Below are positions 24,906 to 34,497 of a DNA stretch of 64,000 nucleotides, one piece after another. The stretch spans positions 4,932,259 to 4,996,258 of the forward strand of contig NZ_CP075170.1 in NCBI RefSeq assembly GCF_024399315.1. Reading direction: 5' to 3'. This stretch comes from Chryseobacterium sp. MA9. Its GTDB lineage: Bacteria > Bacteroidota > Bacteroidia > Flavobacteriales > Weeksellaceae. How positions within the stretch are numbered: position 1 is the first letter of the stretch; every line of letters starts with the position of its first letter. The notes beneath the pieces were generated by a model, which was given only the letters and a program-made list of their open reading frames with translations, ran no database searches and had not been told where the DNA came from. Position numbers and translations under genes: made by a program.

Positions 24906-26186
24906 TTACACCTCCAGCTTTTTCTCAACTTCAGCCGGATGATCCAGACAATATTGAAGCTGTTTTTTATCAAGCTGTTTTTCCCAGTTGGCAACAACTA
25001 CGGTAGCTACAGAATTCCCGATTACATTCGTCAGCGCTCTGCATTCACTCATAAATTTATCTATTCCAAGGATTAATGTCATTCCGGCAATTGGAATTTC
25101 CGGAACTACAGCCAGGGTTGCTGCCAATGTTACAAATCCGGCACCGGTAACACCAGCTGCACCTTTTGAACTCAACATCGCTACCAGAAGAAGCATCAGC
25201 TGTTTTTCAATAGGAAGATGGATGTTTAATGCTTGTGCGATAAACAGAGAGGCAAGTGTCATATAAATATTGGTTCCATCAAGATTGAAAGAATATCCTG
25301 TAGGCACTACAAGACCTACAATGGCCCTGGAGCAGCCTGCTTTTTCAAGCTTTTCCATGATTCCCGGAAGAGCAGATTCCGAAGAGCTCGTTCCCAAAAC
25401 AAGAAGGAGTTCTTCTTTAAGGTAAAAAAGAAGCTTGAAAATGTTAAATCCATTATACCATGCTACAGATCCTAATACCAGAACTATAAAAAGGATAGAT
25501 GTGATGTAGAATGTACCTACCAGAAATATAAGGTTCAATACAGAGTGAAGTCCATATTTCCCAATCGTAAATGCCATTGCTCCAAAAGCTCCGATTGGGG
25601 CCAGTTTCATAAGCATATGAACGATTTTAAATACCGGAGTTGATAGATCCTGTAAAAAATCGGTTACTTTTTGGCTTTTTTCCTTTGTTAAAACCAAAGC
25701 GACACCCATTAAAATAGCAACCAGCAGAACCTGAAGAATATTATCACCCACCAAAGGACTGAATAAAGTCTCCGGAATAATATTCATAATAAAACCTGTA
25801 AGCGTTGATTCATGAGCTTTTGCCTGGTACTGTGAAACATCACCCGAAAGAGTAGAAGGATCTATATTTAAGCCATGACCCGGCTGTAAGATATTTCCTA
25901 CCAATAATCCAATGATAAGCGCAAGAGTTGAAAATGTGAAAAAATAGATCATTGCCTTTATAGCAATTCTGCCTACCTTTTTCAAATCGGTCATGTGGGC
26001 GATTCCTAAAGTAAGCGTAATAAAAATTACCGGAGCGATAATCATTTTAACTAATTTGATGAATCCATCCCCCAGAGGTTTCATTTTTTCTCCTAATTCA
26101 GGATAAAATTTTCCAAGAACAATACCTGCAACTATTGCTATAATAACCTGGAAATAAAGCTGATTGTATATTTTTTTTGCTTTCAA
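24906..26186 (-). CDS. dctA: C4-dicarboxylate/cation symporter (DAACS family)
   Basis: This 426-residue inner-membrane transporter belongs to the glutamate/dicarboxylate symporter family. Its first helix is followed by LGDGFIKLVKMIIAPVIFITLTLGI. The serine-rich re-entrant loop is seen as LGTSSSESALPGIMEKLEK, and the substrate site as PTGYSFNLDGTNIYMTLASLFIAQA. The C-terminal GIDKFMSECRALTNVIGNSVATVVVA has the Asp and Arg/Asn of dicarboxylate carriers. The DctA assignment (succinate, fumarate, malate) over GltP (glutamate, aspartate) is by overall resemblance. It is a single-gene unit. Confidence 0.88.
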   Translation of the reverse strand: MKAKKIYNQLYFQVIIAIVAGIVLGKFYPELGEKMKPLGDGFIKLVKMIIAPVIFITLTLGIAHMTDLKKVGRIAIKAMIYFFTFSTLALIIGLLVGNILQPGHGLNIDPSTLSGDVSQYQAKAHESTLTGFIMNIIPETLFSPLVGDNILQVLLVAILMGVALVLTKEKSQKVTDFLQDLSTPVFKIVHMLMKLAPIGAFGAMAFTIGKYGLHSVLNLIFLVGTFYITSILFIVLVLGSVAWYNGFNIFKLLFYLKEELLLVLGTSSSESALPGIMEKLEKAGCSRAIVGLVVPTGYSFNLDGTNIYMTLASLFIAQALNIHLPIEKQLMLLLVAMLSSKGAAGVTGAGFVTLAATLAVVPEIPIAGMTLILGIDKFMSECRALTNVIGNSVATVVVANWEKQLDKKQLQYCLDHPAEVEKKLEV

Positions 26187-26285
26187 AGAACAGTCGTTTT
26201 GTTTTTTTAAGGGCGAAAATTAAGAAAATTTATCTGAAAACATGACAAAAGTCATTGGAAAGATCTGTGGCAGCGCTTCAATCAA

Positions 26286-26343
26286 TAAAAAATTCCGGCT
26301 TCATTCGTAGAAAGGCAGAAACCTTTTTAGAATGAAGCCGGAG
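26286..26343 (-). terminator. ggt terminator
   Basis: On the minus strand CCGGCTTCATTC pairs perfectly with GAATGAAGCCGG around a 23-base interval containing a second small hairpin (AAAGG...CCTTT), followed by AATTTTTTA. Confidence 0.85.
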
Positions 26344-26369
26344 TTGTATTATAATATGGATATATGATA

Positions 26370-28058
26370 TTATTCCACTGCAACAGAGTCATCTCCACGG
26401 CCGTCTGCCACTGCATGGATGTTTCCGTTTTCGTCCAGGACAATCATTTCTGTTTTTCCAATGTATTTTGTCTTTTCAATGATGTAATTCTTGCTTTTCA
26501 ACTCAGAAATTGTACTTTCAGGGAAGTTGTTTTCTACGGTAATGGTTTCCGGAAGCCACTGATGATGAAATTTTGGTGCATTCACAGACATATTGGCATT
26601 CAACTTAAAATCCACAACATTCACAATAGACTGGTATACTGAAGTAGGGATTGTGGTTCCTCCAGGAGTTCCTACCACCATATAAGGTTTCCCATTCTTA
26701 AGGAGAATAGTTGGAGTCATGGAAGAAAGCATTCTCTTGTTAGGCTGGATAGAATTGGCTTCTCCACCCACTGCCCCAAACATGTTTGGTACACCTGGTT
26801 TGATAGAGAAATCGTCCATTTCATTATTTAAAAAGAAACCAGCTCCCGAAACCAGTACTTTACTTCCATAATAGCCATTAAGAGTTGTGGTTACAGAAGC
26901 TGCATTTCCATCCTTATCCAATACGGAAATATGTGTTGTCTGCATAGATTCTTTAGGCTGCTCTATGATTTTACCCACTTCAGCACTCGGAGTGGCTTTG
27001 TCAAAACTGAAACTTTTCCATCTGCCTTTCAGATAGTCGTCGGAGATAAGATAAGAAGTTTTATCCTGGATAAAATCCGGATCACCCATATATTCTGCTC
27101 TGTCTGCATAGGCTCTTCTTTCTGCTTCAGCCATGATCTGAACAGCTTTTGTAGAATTTTGCTGATATTTTTCAAGGTTTTCAAAACTAGCCATTCTTAG
27201 CATTTGGGCAAGGAGAACACCTCCACTTGATGGTAAAGGCATGGTAACAACATCATTTCCTTTATAATCAAATTCCAGTGCTTTTCTTTCGGCAACTTTA
27301 TAATTTTTTAGGTCTTCCAGGGTGATGATTCCGTTGCCTCTTTTCATTTCAGCAATCAAAAGATCAGCTGTTTTCCCTTCATAAAAACCTTTTGCTCCTA
27401 ATTTCTGGATCAATTTCAAGGTTTCGGCCAGGTCTTTTTGAACCAATAAATCTCCAGCTTTCCATGGAGTATCTTTTACAAAAATGATAGAGGATTTATT
27501 ATGTTTCTGAAATTTTTCTCTTTGGTTATTAAGCATTTCTGCTTCTTTATCCGTAATGGCAAATCCTTTTTCTGCAAGATCAATGGCAGGCTGGATAATC
27601 TTTTCCATAGGAAGTTTACAGTATTTCAGGGTTGCAAAGAATCCTGCTACACTTCCCGGAATACCTACGGCCAGTCTTCCGTTTTGGGAGAGATCAGTAT
27701 CTGCTTTTCCTTTTTTATCAATGTACATGTCTCTGGAAGCCTTTTTCGGAGCTGTTTCTCTATAGTCTAGCGTGAATTTTTCGCCATTATTTTTTACTCC
27801 TACTAAGAATCCACCACCTCCGATATTTCCCGCCTGGGGATATACTACGGCAAGGGCATATTGTGTTGCTGTTACAGCGTCATAGGCATTTCCACCCATT
27901 TTTAAGATTTTGGCTCCAGCTTCACTGGCTAATGGATGTGCAGAAACTACAACTCCTTTATTTTTTACCTGTACTTCTTTGATAATATTAATATCTGTAA
28001 ACTGTGACCAGGAAAAACTATAGGAAAGAAGAGTAGCAACTAAAACTATTTTCTTCAT
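26370..28058 (-). CDS. ggt: Gamma-glutamyltransferase (glutathione hydrolase)
   Basis: This 562-residue precursor carries a signal peptide and is cleaved autocatalytically into two subunits. The new N-terminal threonine is in MQTTHISVLDKDGNAASVTTTLN, and VVGTPGGTTIP supplies the glycine oxyanion region. SSMTPTILLKNGKPYMV is also conserved. The enzyme hydrolyses gamma-glutamyl bonds of glutathione or transfers the glutamyl group in the periplasm. An exact -7 box TACTTTTG on the minus strand (28076-28083) precedes the start by 17 bases. Confidence 0.95.
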   Translation of the reverse strand: MKKIVLVATLLSYSFSWSQFTDINIIKEVQVKNKGVVVSAHPLASEAGAKILKMGGNAYDAVTATQYALAVVYPQAGNIGGGGFLVGVKNNGEKFTLDYRETAPKKASRDMYIDKKGKADTDLSQNGRLAVGIPGSVAGFFATLKYCKLPMEKIIQPAIDLAEKGFAITDKEAEMLNNQREKFQKHNKSSIIFVKDTPWKAGDLLVQKDLAETLKLIQKLGAKGFYEGKTADLLIAEMKRGNGIITLEDLKNYKVAERKALEFDYKGNDVVTMPLPSSGGVLLAQMLRMASFENLEKYQQNSTKAVQIMAEAERRAYADRAEYMGDPDFIQDKTSYLISDDYLKGRWKSFSFDKATPSAEVGKIIEQPKESMQTTHISVLDKDGNAASVTTTLNGYYGSKVLVSGAGFFLNNEMDDFSIKPGVPNMFGAVGGEANSIQPNKRMLSSMTPTILLKNGKPYMVVGTPGGTTIPTSVYQSIVNVVDFKLNANMSVNAPKFHHQWLPETITVENNFPESTISELKSKNYIIEKTKYIGKTEMIVLDENGNIHAVADGRGDDSVAVE

Positions 28059-28075
28059 AAAATGATATTTTAAGA

Positions 28076-28083
28076 CAAAAGTA
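28076..28083 (-). promoter_or_regulatory. -7 box of ggt
   Basis: Minus-strand TACTTTTG is an exact TAnnTTTG match 17 bases before the ATG. No TTG lies at the expected -33 distance. Confidence 0.45.
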
Positions 28084-28272
28084 TCAATTTTAAAATAGAG
28101 TCTTATATCAGTGTAATAAATAAAATAAAGAAAATTATAATGATTTGTTTTATTGTTAAGTTATTTTGATGTTTATTATTTATTTTGTAATTAATTATAA
28201 TAAATGTGTTGAAATATTTTCAAAAATTAATTATTTGTTGATTATTCTATTTATTCTTAATGTTAATTTATA

Positions 28273-28280
28273 TACATTTG
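28273..28280 (+). promoter_or_regulatory. -7 box of the TonB-dependent receptor gene
   Basis: TACATTTG matches TAnnTTTG exactly and ends 14 bases before the ATG at 28295, supporting that start over the long upstream frame. No TTG lies at normal distance. Confidence 0.5.
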
Positions 28281-28294
28281 AAAAAAAAATACAC

Positions 28295-31207
28295 ATGAAA
28301 AAAAATTACCAGAAAATTGTTTTGGTGGGAGCCTTATTTTTTATTTCTACAAATGCTATGGCTCAAACTAAAGATTCATTGAGTGTTAAAAGCGTAGAAG
28401 AGGTGAAGATTACTGTTGGCTCCAGAAATAAAGCCAGAGTAGCTACTGATACCCCAGTGCCTGTAGATGTTATTAATGTCGGGTCACAGTCAGTATTAAG
28501 TCCGCAAACTGATCTTAATCAAATTTTAAATTACGCAGCGCCTTCTTTTACCTCAAACTCTACAACTGTAGCAGACGGGACAGATCATGTGGATCCTGCA
28601 CAATTAAGAGGATTGGGGCCGGATCAGGTGTTGGTTTTACTCAATGGAAAAAGAAGGAATACTTCCTCATTGGTTAATATTAATGGTTCACCGGGAAGAG
28701 GATCTGTAGGAACGGATCTGAATGCTATTCCGGCGTTTGCTATTGAAAGGTTGGAGGTATTGAGGGATGGAGCTTCTGCACAATATGGTTCTGATGCTAT
28801 TGCCGGAGTCATTAATGTTATTATGAAAAAAAACACCAATGCTTTTACGGCAGCCATTACCGGAGGCGGGTTTAATTCAAAAGGAGCTAATGATCATTAT
28901 GGAGGATGGGATGGCGGAAAGTATCAGCTGGATTTGAATTATGGGACTAAAATCGGGAGCAATGGATTTATCAATTTTACAGGAAGTTTGTTGAGTAGAA
29001 ATGATACGAGAAGGGCAAAAGCAGCTACCGGTGATATTTTTAATGCTTATAATGCTATTGAGCAAAGAGCATTGGAAGACGGAGTGAATATTTCATCTCT
29101 TTTTGGAAACATTAATAATACACCTAATACGACACAAATAATAGATTATATACATAAATATGCTCAAGATGTGAGCTATTTAACAGCAGCACAACAGGCA
29201 GGGATTCAATCGGCGAATACAATTTCTGGACTACAAGACCTTTTAAAGGTTGATGTTACAGAAAATGAACTTGCTTACAGAGGTTTGATAAGAGATGATT
29301 TTAATATGAGGGTTGGGCAGTCCAAGCTTGGATCAGGTCAGTTTTTTGTGAATTCTGAATTTGATATTTCCTCAACGGTTCGGGGGTATGCTTTTGGAGG
29401 GATTTCTTACAGAAGTGGTAATGCTGCCGGTTTTTATAGAAGACCCAATCAAAACAGAACCTCTACCTCTATATATCCAAATGGTTTCCTTCCGGAAATA
29501 GCCTCGGATGTTATAGATCTTTCATTTGCTGCGGGATTTAAAGGGAAGTTAGGAAATATTAATTATGATATTAGTAATACTTTTGGGCAAAACACTTTTG
29601 ATTATACGATAAAAAATACAGCCAATGCCTCAATGCGATATCCGAATAAAACAGAATTTGATGCAGGAGGTTTAGGATTCTCTCAAAATACCATCAATGC
29701 AGATTTTGATACGAAAATAGACTGGTTAAAAGGCTTTAATGTTGCCTTTGGAGGGGAAATGAGGTTTGAAAAATATAAAATAGAAAATGGGGAAGAAGCT
29801 TCCTGGGCACTTTATGATATTAACGGAAATATCCAGACTCCCACAACAAATCCTCTCTTAAAACCTACAGATTTTTTTGGAGTTTATACTCCTCCCAATC
29901 CAGCTCTTCCAGTTGGCCCAAATAATCAAGGAGCAATTACTAGTACAAGACCAGGAGGTTCTCAGGTGTTTCCAGGTTTTCGCCCTGAGAATGCTCTAAA
30001 TAAAGGAAGACATTCTGTTGCGGTTTATGTGGATACGGAATTGGATGTAACTGACAGATGGTTGCTGAGCGCTGCACTTAGGTTTGAAAACTACTCAGAT
30101 TTTGGGTCTACATTCAATTATAAACTGGCAACAAGATATAAACTAACTGATCAGATCAATATCAGAGCAGCGCATTCTACAGGATTCAGAGCACCTTCCT
30201 TACAACAAATGTATTTTAATGCTACTGCTACACAGTTTGTTGGAGGTGTGCCGTACGAGGTGGGAACTTTTTCAAATGATTCTGATGCAGCCAGATATTT
30301 AGGAATTCCGCAATTGAAGCAAGAAGAATCAACGAGTTACTCTGCCGGTTTTACAGCTAAGATCCCACAAGCAAACCTGACATTTACAGTGGATGGTTAT
30401 TATATTAAAATTAAAAACAGAGTGGTTTTAACTGATCAGTTTTCAAGACCCTCAGGAACTTATCCGGTGGGAAGTGACCTTGGAAATTTACAGGCTGCTT
30501 TTGATAAAGCTAATGCTAATGCAGCTACCTTTTTTGCCAATGCAATTGATACCCAGACTAAAGGTATTGAAGGGGTGATTTCGCATAAAGCAAAGTTTTC
30601 TGAAAGATTTTCTTTGAACTCAGACTTGGCAATTACTGTTTCGAAGACTAACAGGGTAGGAGATATTCATGGTTCCGATGTTTTAATCAAAGCCGGTCAG
30701 GTAAACAGGTATTATTCTGAATCCAGCCGTGTATATCTTGAAGAAGCTATTCCAAGATTTAAAGCTTCTCTGAATAATGCTTTAGAGATTGATAAATTCA
30801 GCCTGTTGTTGAGGAATGTTTATTTTGGAAAAGTTACAGATCCTAATACAATGGATGCCAACGGGGATGGAATTGTAAGTGGAGAAATTATTAATGGCCA
30901 GGCTGTTGCTACTGAACATCCGGTATGGGGAGGAAAAGTGATTACAGACTTATCTGTGGGATATAAATTTACCAAAAACCTTAAATTAACAATAGGAGCC
31001 AATAATTTATTTGATATTTATCCCGATAAAAACTATGGTCCGGCAGTTGTAAAAACACCTTCTTTGGATGCATCCGGTAAACTTGTATACGTTACTACTT
31101 CTACTATTGATCTTTCTAATCAGAATCAGTTTGTATACTCCCGAAATGTTTCTCAATTTGGAATGAATGGAAGGTTTCTTTTTGCCAGAGTGAATCTTAA
31201 TTTTTAA
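28295..31207 (+). CDS. TonB-dependent outer-membrane receptor
   Basis: The mature gene begins at 28295 (MKKNYQKIVLVGALFF), giving about 970 residues. The open frame extends to 28166, but those codons are AT-rich non-coding sequence upstream of a -7 box. A signal peptide ending AMAQ is followed by a TonB-box-like VEEVKITVGSRN, then a plug domain (PVDVINVGSQ, LNQILNYAAPSF, AQLRGLGPDQVLVLLNGKRR, IERLEVLRDGASAQYGSDAIAGVINVI) and a 22-strand-type barrel ending in RVNLNF. No SusD partner or carboxypeptidase-like domain is present, so a SusCD glycan system is unlikely. The substrate is unknown; siderophores or cofactors are typical. Confidence 0.93.
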   Translation: MKKNYQKIVLVGALFFISTNAMAQTKDSLSVKSVEEVKITVGSRNKARVATDTPVPVDVINVGSQSVLSPQTDLNQILNYAAPSFTSNSTTVADGTDHVDPAQLRGLGPDQVLVLLNGKRRNTSSLVNINGSPGRGSVGTDLNAIPAFAIERLEVLRDGASAQYGSDAIAGVINVIMKKNTNAFTAAITGGGFNSKGANDHYGGWDGGKYQLDLNYGTKIGSNGFINFTGSLLSRNDTRRAKAATGDIFNAYNAIEQRALEDGVNISSLFGNINNTPNTTQIIDYIHKYAQDVSYLTAAQQAGIQSANTISGLQDLLKVDVTENELAYRGLIRDDFNMRVGQSKLGSGQFFVNSEFDISSTVRGYAFGGISYRSGNAAGFYRRPNQNRTSTSIYPNGFLPEIASDVIDLSFAAGFKGKLGNINYDISNTFGQNTFDYTIKNTANASMRYPNKTEFDAGGLGFSQNTINADFDTKIDWLKGFNVAFGGEMRFEKYKIENGEEASWALYDINGNIQTPTTNPLLKPTDFFGVYTPPNPALPVGPNNQGAITSTRPGGSQVFPGFRPENALNKGRHSVAVYVDTELDVTDRWLLSAALRFENYSDFGSTFNYKLATRYKLTDQINIRAAHSTGFRAPSLQQMYFNATATQFVGGVPYEVGTFSNDSDAARYLGIPQLKQEESTSYSAGFTAKIPQANLTFTVDGYYIKIKNRVVLTDQFSRPSGTYPVGSDLGNLQAAFDKANANAATFFANAIDTQTKGIEGVISHKAKFSERFSLNSDLAITVSKTNRVGDIHGSDVLIKAGQVNRYYSESSRVYLEEAIPRFKASLNNALEIDKFSLLLRNVYFGKVTDPNTMDANGDGIVSGEIINGQAVATEHPVWGGKVITDLSVGYKFTKNLKLTIGANNLFDIYPDKNYGPAVVKTPSLDASGKLVYVTTSTIDLSNQNQFVYSRNVSQFGMNGRFLFARVNLNF

Positions 31208-31229
31208 TCAATATTTTTCTTAGAATTAT

Positions 31230-31257
31230 AAAAGGTATGCGAAAGTGTACCTTTTTT
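31230..31257 (+). terminator. Terminator of the receptor gene
   Basis: AAAAGGTA and TACCTTTT pair around a ten-base loop, followed by T residues. Confidence 0.8.
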
Positions 31258-31279
31258 ATTATGGTTGCCATGTTTTTTT

Positions 31280-31287
31280 TACTTTTG
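31280..31287 (+). promoter_or_regulatory. -7 box of the threonine dehydrogenase gene
   Basis: TACTTTTG is an exact TAnnTTTG match 24 bases before the ATG at 31312. A TTG at 31265 is too close to be its -33 element. Confidence 0.5.
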
Positions 31288-31311
31288 TACAATTCTAAAA
31301 AAATCTGAAAA

Positions 31312-32277
31312 ATGGAATCCTATACGGAAAGAATACTGATTACAGGTGCCTTGGGACAAATTGGTACCGAACTTACGAACAGACTTGTTGAAATCCACGG
31401 AGCAGAGAACGTTGTTGCTTCAGGATTGGACAGATGGCAGGAAGGAATTACTTCTGCCGGACACTATGAAAGAATGGATGTTACCAATACACAATTGGTA
31501 AGACAGGTGATTCATGATTACGAAATTACTACAGTGTATCACTTGGCATCGCTTTTATCCGGGACTTCGGAAAAGCAGCCTATTTTTGCATGGAAACTGA
31601 ATCTTGAACCACTGCTTCATTTTTGTGAAATGGCGAAAGAAGGGCTTCTGAAAAAGATCTTCTGGCCAAGTTCTATTGCTGTATTTGGAAAAGGAATTCC
31701 AAAGCATGATGTGGGACAGGATGTAGTATTGAATCCGACAACTGTTTATGGGATCTCTAAAATGGCAGGGGAGAAGTGGTGTGAATACTATTTCGATAAA
31801 TATGGTGTAGATGTAAGAAGTATCAGATATCCCGGATTGATCTCATGGAAAACTCCTGCAGGTGGTGGAACTACTGACTATGCTGTTGAGATTTTCTATA
31901 AGGCAATTGAAGATGGAAAATATACAAGTTTCATTTCCGAAGATACAGGGATGCCGATGTTGTATATGGATGATGCTATCAATGCAACCTTGAAATTAAT
32001 GGACGCTCCTAAAGAAAGTTTATCTGTTCGTTCTTCTTATAATTTGGGCGGAATGTCATTTACTCCAAAAGAACTGGCAGCAGAAATCAAGAAAGAAATT
32101 CCAGATTTTGCTATTGATTATAACCCGGATTTCAGACAGGCAATTGCAGATTCATGGCCGGCTTCTATTGATGATTCAGTAGCTAAAAAAGACTGGGGTC
32201 TGACTTATGATTTCGGAATTTCTGAAATGACAAAGGATATGATCAAGAATCTGAAAGTAAAATTAGGTAAGGATTAA
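31312..32277 (+). CDS. tdh: L-threonine 3-dehydrogenase, SDR (GalE-like) type
   Basis: This 321-residue extended short-chain dehydrogenase oxidises L-threonine to 2-amino-3-ketobutyrate with NAD, the first step of threonine breakdown to glycine. The Rossmann motif GALGQIGTEL is at residues 12-21 and the catalytic YGISK near residue 146. WPSSIAVFG and YPGLISWKTPAGGGTTDYAVEIF are typical of the GalE-like threonine dehydrogenases described from Flavobacterium and Cupriavidus, which are unrelated to the zinc-dependent Tdh. The partner ligase kbl is not in this window. Confidence 0.9.
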   Translation: MESYTERILITGALGQIGTELTNRLVEIHGAENVVASGLDRWQEGITSAGHYERMDVTNTQLVRQVIHDYEITTVYHLASLLSGTSEKQPIFAWKLNLEPLLHFCEMAKEGLLKKIFWPSSIAVFGKGIPKHDVGQDVVLNPTTVYGISKMAGEKWCEYYFDKYGVDVRSIRYPGLISWKTPAGGGTTDYAVEIFYKAIEDGKYTSFISEDTGMPMLYMDDAINATLKLMDAPKESLSVRSSYNLGGMSFTPKELAAEIKKEIPDFAIDYNPDFRQAIADSWPASIDDSVAKKDWGLTYDFGISEMTKDMIKNLKVKLGKD

Positions 32278-32361
32278 TAATGTAAAGTAAAACTTTAATT
32301 AATTATTATTTTAACATCTGATTTTTAACAATTTATATAATTTATATAAACTTTAATTTAA

Positions 32362-33114
32362 ATGGTATTATTAACTTTTAACATCACCTGTATTGAAGCT
32401 GAAGCAAAAAACGGCTTCCAAATTACTGATGATGAACGATTGGAAATCATAGAAAATAATACCAGAGCAATTCTTAGAATTTTAGATATTCATGATATCA
32501 AATCAAGTTTTTTTGTAGAGGTTTCTCTAGTTGGAAAACTTCAAAGTTTAATAAAAGCAATTTCATCCAAAGGGCATGAAATTGCTTTTTATAATAAAGA
32601 CTCGAGTCCTGAAGAAATTGAAAGTGCCAAAAAGAATATTCAGGATCTGCTGGAAAAACAGATCAGAGGAATACGTCAGAAAGATGTGAAAGTTGATCAG
32701 GAAATTTTGAAGCTGATGGAATTTAATTACGTCTCGAATATTGATAATGCCAATATTCTTTTCCCTTTCAAAAGGCTCAAAAGAGATACGGAAATTACAG
32801 AAGAGGATGGATTGAGTATTGTCCCTGAAAGTATCTCTCCCTACAGTCAGTTACCCTATAATGATTTTGTGTTTCAGATCCTGCCGATGAAGTATTACCA
32901 GAATATGGTTCTGGAAACATTGCAGAATGAAGAATTTGTTCTGATCTACCTGAACACATGGCAGTTTACAGATTTTAAGAAATACCGATTTGATATTCCT
33001 TTTTACCGGAGCTTATTTTCGGGCAAAAAAATGGAGGACAAATTAGATGCCCTCCTTACTTTTCTTAATGACAGGGAAATGGCTACTTCCCGTATGAAAG
33101 ATTATATTTTTTAG
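32362..33114 (+). CDS. Polysaccharide-deacetylase-fold protein with degenerate active site
   Basis: This 250-residue protein aligns by eye with NodB-type polysaccharide deacetylases: LLTFNIT takes the place of the LTFDxE strand, FFVEVSLVGK of the helix after it, SKGHEIAFYNKDSS of the GHEIGxHxxxH zinc motif, and IRGIRQKD of FRxPxG. The catalytic and metal residues are changed: Asp of the first motif to Asn, and both zinc histidines of the second to Phe/Tyr/Asn. It lacks a signal peptide. It is thus likely inactive as a deacetylase. No neighbouring gene explains it. Confidence 0.7.
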   Translation: MVLLTFNITCIEAEAKNGFQITDDERLEIIENNTRAILRILDIHDIKSSFFVEVSLVGKLQSLIKAISSKGHEIAFYNKDSSPEEIESAKKNIQDLLEKQIRGIRQKDVKVDQEILKLMEFNYVSNIDNANILFPFKRLKRDTEITEEDGLSIVPESISPYSQLPYNDFVFQILPMKYYQNMVLETLQNEEFVLIYLNTWQFTDFKKYRFDIPFYRSLFSGKKMEDKLDALLTFLNDREMATSRMKDYIF

Positions 33115-33116
33115 GG

Positions 33117-33215
33117 AGTAGGTGTTAGGTTGCAGGGATTAGGAATACTATTTTTCGTGATGATAAATATTCAATTTCTAAACCTCTAACCTTAAACCTT
33201 AAACTTTGAACATTG
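33117..33215. repeat. Dispersed intergenic repeat fragment
   Basis: The gap between two convergent genes contains AGGTTGCAGGGATTAGGAAT (33127-33146), identical in inverse orientation to 24864-24883, followed by pentamer-like CCTTAAACCTTAAACTTTGAACATTGAAC words. It belongs to the dispersed family and shows no terminator of classic form. Confidence 0.7.
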
Positions 33216-33223
33216 AACTTTAA

Positions 33224-34429
33224 TTAGCTCAGTTCAAAAAGAGTAATCTCTGGCAATACACCCACTCTTCCCGGATATCCCAATACTCCAAACCCTCTGT
33301 TTACATACAACAGTTTTCCTTCACTTTCATATAAATCGGCCCATTTTGGGTATCGGTACTGAACAGGTGACCATTTTATATTTTTAAGATCTAATCCAAA
33401 CTGCATCCCATGCGTATGTCCTGAAAGGGTCAGGTGGATGTTTGCAGGGTGCTTTTTTACCACATAATCAAAGTGTGTGGGGTCATGGCTCATTAATATC
33501 TTTGTGGCAGATTCTGGTACCCCTTGTAATGCGTCGTCTATTTTTCCGAATTGAGGGAATGGTTTTAATCCCCAGTTCTCAACACCCAGAATGTATAGCT
33601 TTTCTCCGTTTTTTTCGATAACTCTATGCTCGTTTCTCAGCATATCAAAACCAGCCTGTTTTTCGTAACCGATCAAAGTATCAAGATTTTCTTTTTTAGC
33701 TGCAGGTGAAGCCCAGGTTACATAATCTCCGTAATCGTGGTTTCCTAATACCGCAAATTTGCCGTCTTTAGCCTGGATTTTTGAAAATAAAGGAATGAAA
33801 GGTTTGAACTCATCAGCGACGTTATTGACCATATCTCCTGTGAATAACACCAGATCAGGTTTTTGTTCATTGATCAGGTCAATGGCGTGCTGTAATTTGC
33901 CTGGATCAGAGAAACTTCCACTGTGAACATCTGAAATCTGGATTATTTTATATCCTTTGAAACTTTTCGGAAGATTGTTGAATTTTACTCTTACTCTTCT
34001 TACGGTATGACGGTATTTGCCAAAAGTAATTCCGTCTATGAAAAGAGCGGAAAGAACACCTCCCATTCCCAGGCCTACAATGCTCAGAAATTTTCTTCTT
34101 TCCGGGAAGAAATTTTCAGAAGATTGGGTAAAGCCGATCAGGTATCCTCCGGTTCTGATAATATCATCAATTAATAGAAACAGAACTACGAAGATTTTAG
34201 GAAGGATGAATATCAAAAATAAAGAGATCATGATCTGAGCCCTTACCGTACTTCTGTCTGATTTTTGGAAGTGAGTTACTTCGTAAGCGAAAATTCCATA
34301 CACGGCTAGAGAGAGTACCCAATATCCGATTCTTATCCATGAATTATCAGTCAGTGTTCTGATAGCCTGATAAATATAAACTTCCAAAAACAGGAAGATT
34401 GCCGCGATGATTAAAAAATTCTTTTGCAT
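33224..34429 (-). CDS. Membrane-anchored metallophosphoesterase
   Basis: This protein of about 401 residues begins at 34429 (MQKNFLIIAAIFLF); the frame start at 34450 lies in the terminator of the upstream gene. Four hydrophobic segments in the first 130 residues precede a calcineurin-like phosphoesterase domain with the metal motifs QISDVHSGSF, FTGDMVNNV, LGNHDYGDY, SHDP and LSGHTHGMQ. This matches the YkuE/YaeI family, whose members act on UDP-diacylglucosamine or other phospho-lipids outside the membrane. The true substrate is unknown. Confidence 0.88.
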   Translation of the reverse strand: MQKNFLIIAAIFLFLEVYIYQAIRTLTDNSWIRIGYWVLSLAVYGIFAYEVTHFQKSDRSTVRAQIMISLFLIFILPKIFVVLFLLIDDIIRTGGYLIGFTQSSENFFPERRKFLSIVGLGMGGVLSALFIDGITFGKYRHTVRRVRVKFNNLPKSFKGYKIIQISDVHSGSFSDPGKLQHAIDLINEQKPDLVLFTGDMVNNVADEFKPFIPLFSKIQAKDGKFAVLGNHDYGDYVTWASPAAKKENLDTLIGYEKQAGFDMLRNEHRVIEKNGEKLYILGVENWGLKPFPQFGKIDDALQGVPESATKILMSHDPTHFDYVVKKHPANIHLTLSGHTHGMQFGLDLKNIKWSPVQYRYPKWADLYESEGKLLYVNRGFGVLGYPGRVGVLPEITLFELS

Positions 34430-34436
34430 GTTCTGA

Positions 34437-34472
34437 TCAAAAAAGCACAAAGAATAACTTCCCTGTGCTTTT
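34437..34472 (-). terminator. Terminator of the KAS III-like gene
   Basis: On the minus strand AAAAGCACA pairs with TGTGCTTTT around a 14-base loop and is followed by T residues. It lies between the KAS III-like gene and the phosphoesterase gene. Confidence 0.8.
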
Positions 34473-34497
34473 ATATTTTTTTTGTTTATTAAATATT

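Noticed and set aside
28166..28294. N-terminal extension of the TonB receptor frame
   Set aside because: The extra 43 codons are AT-rich non-coding sequence upstream of an exact -7 box; the signal peptide starts at 28295.
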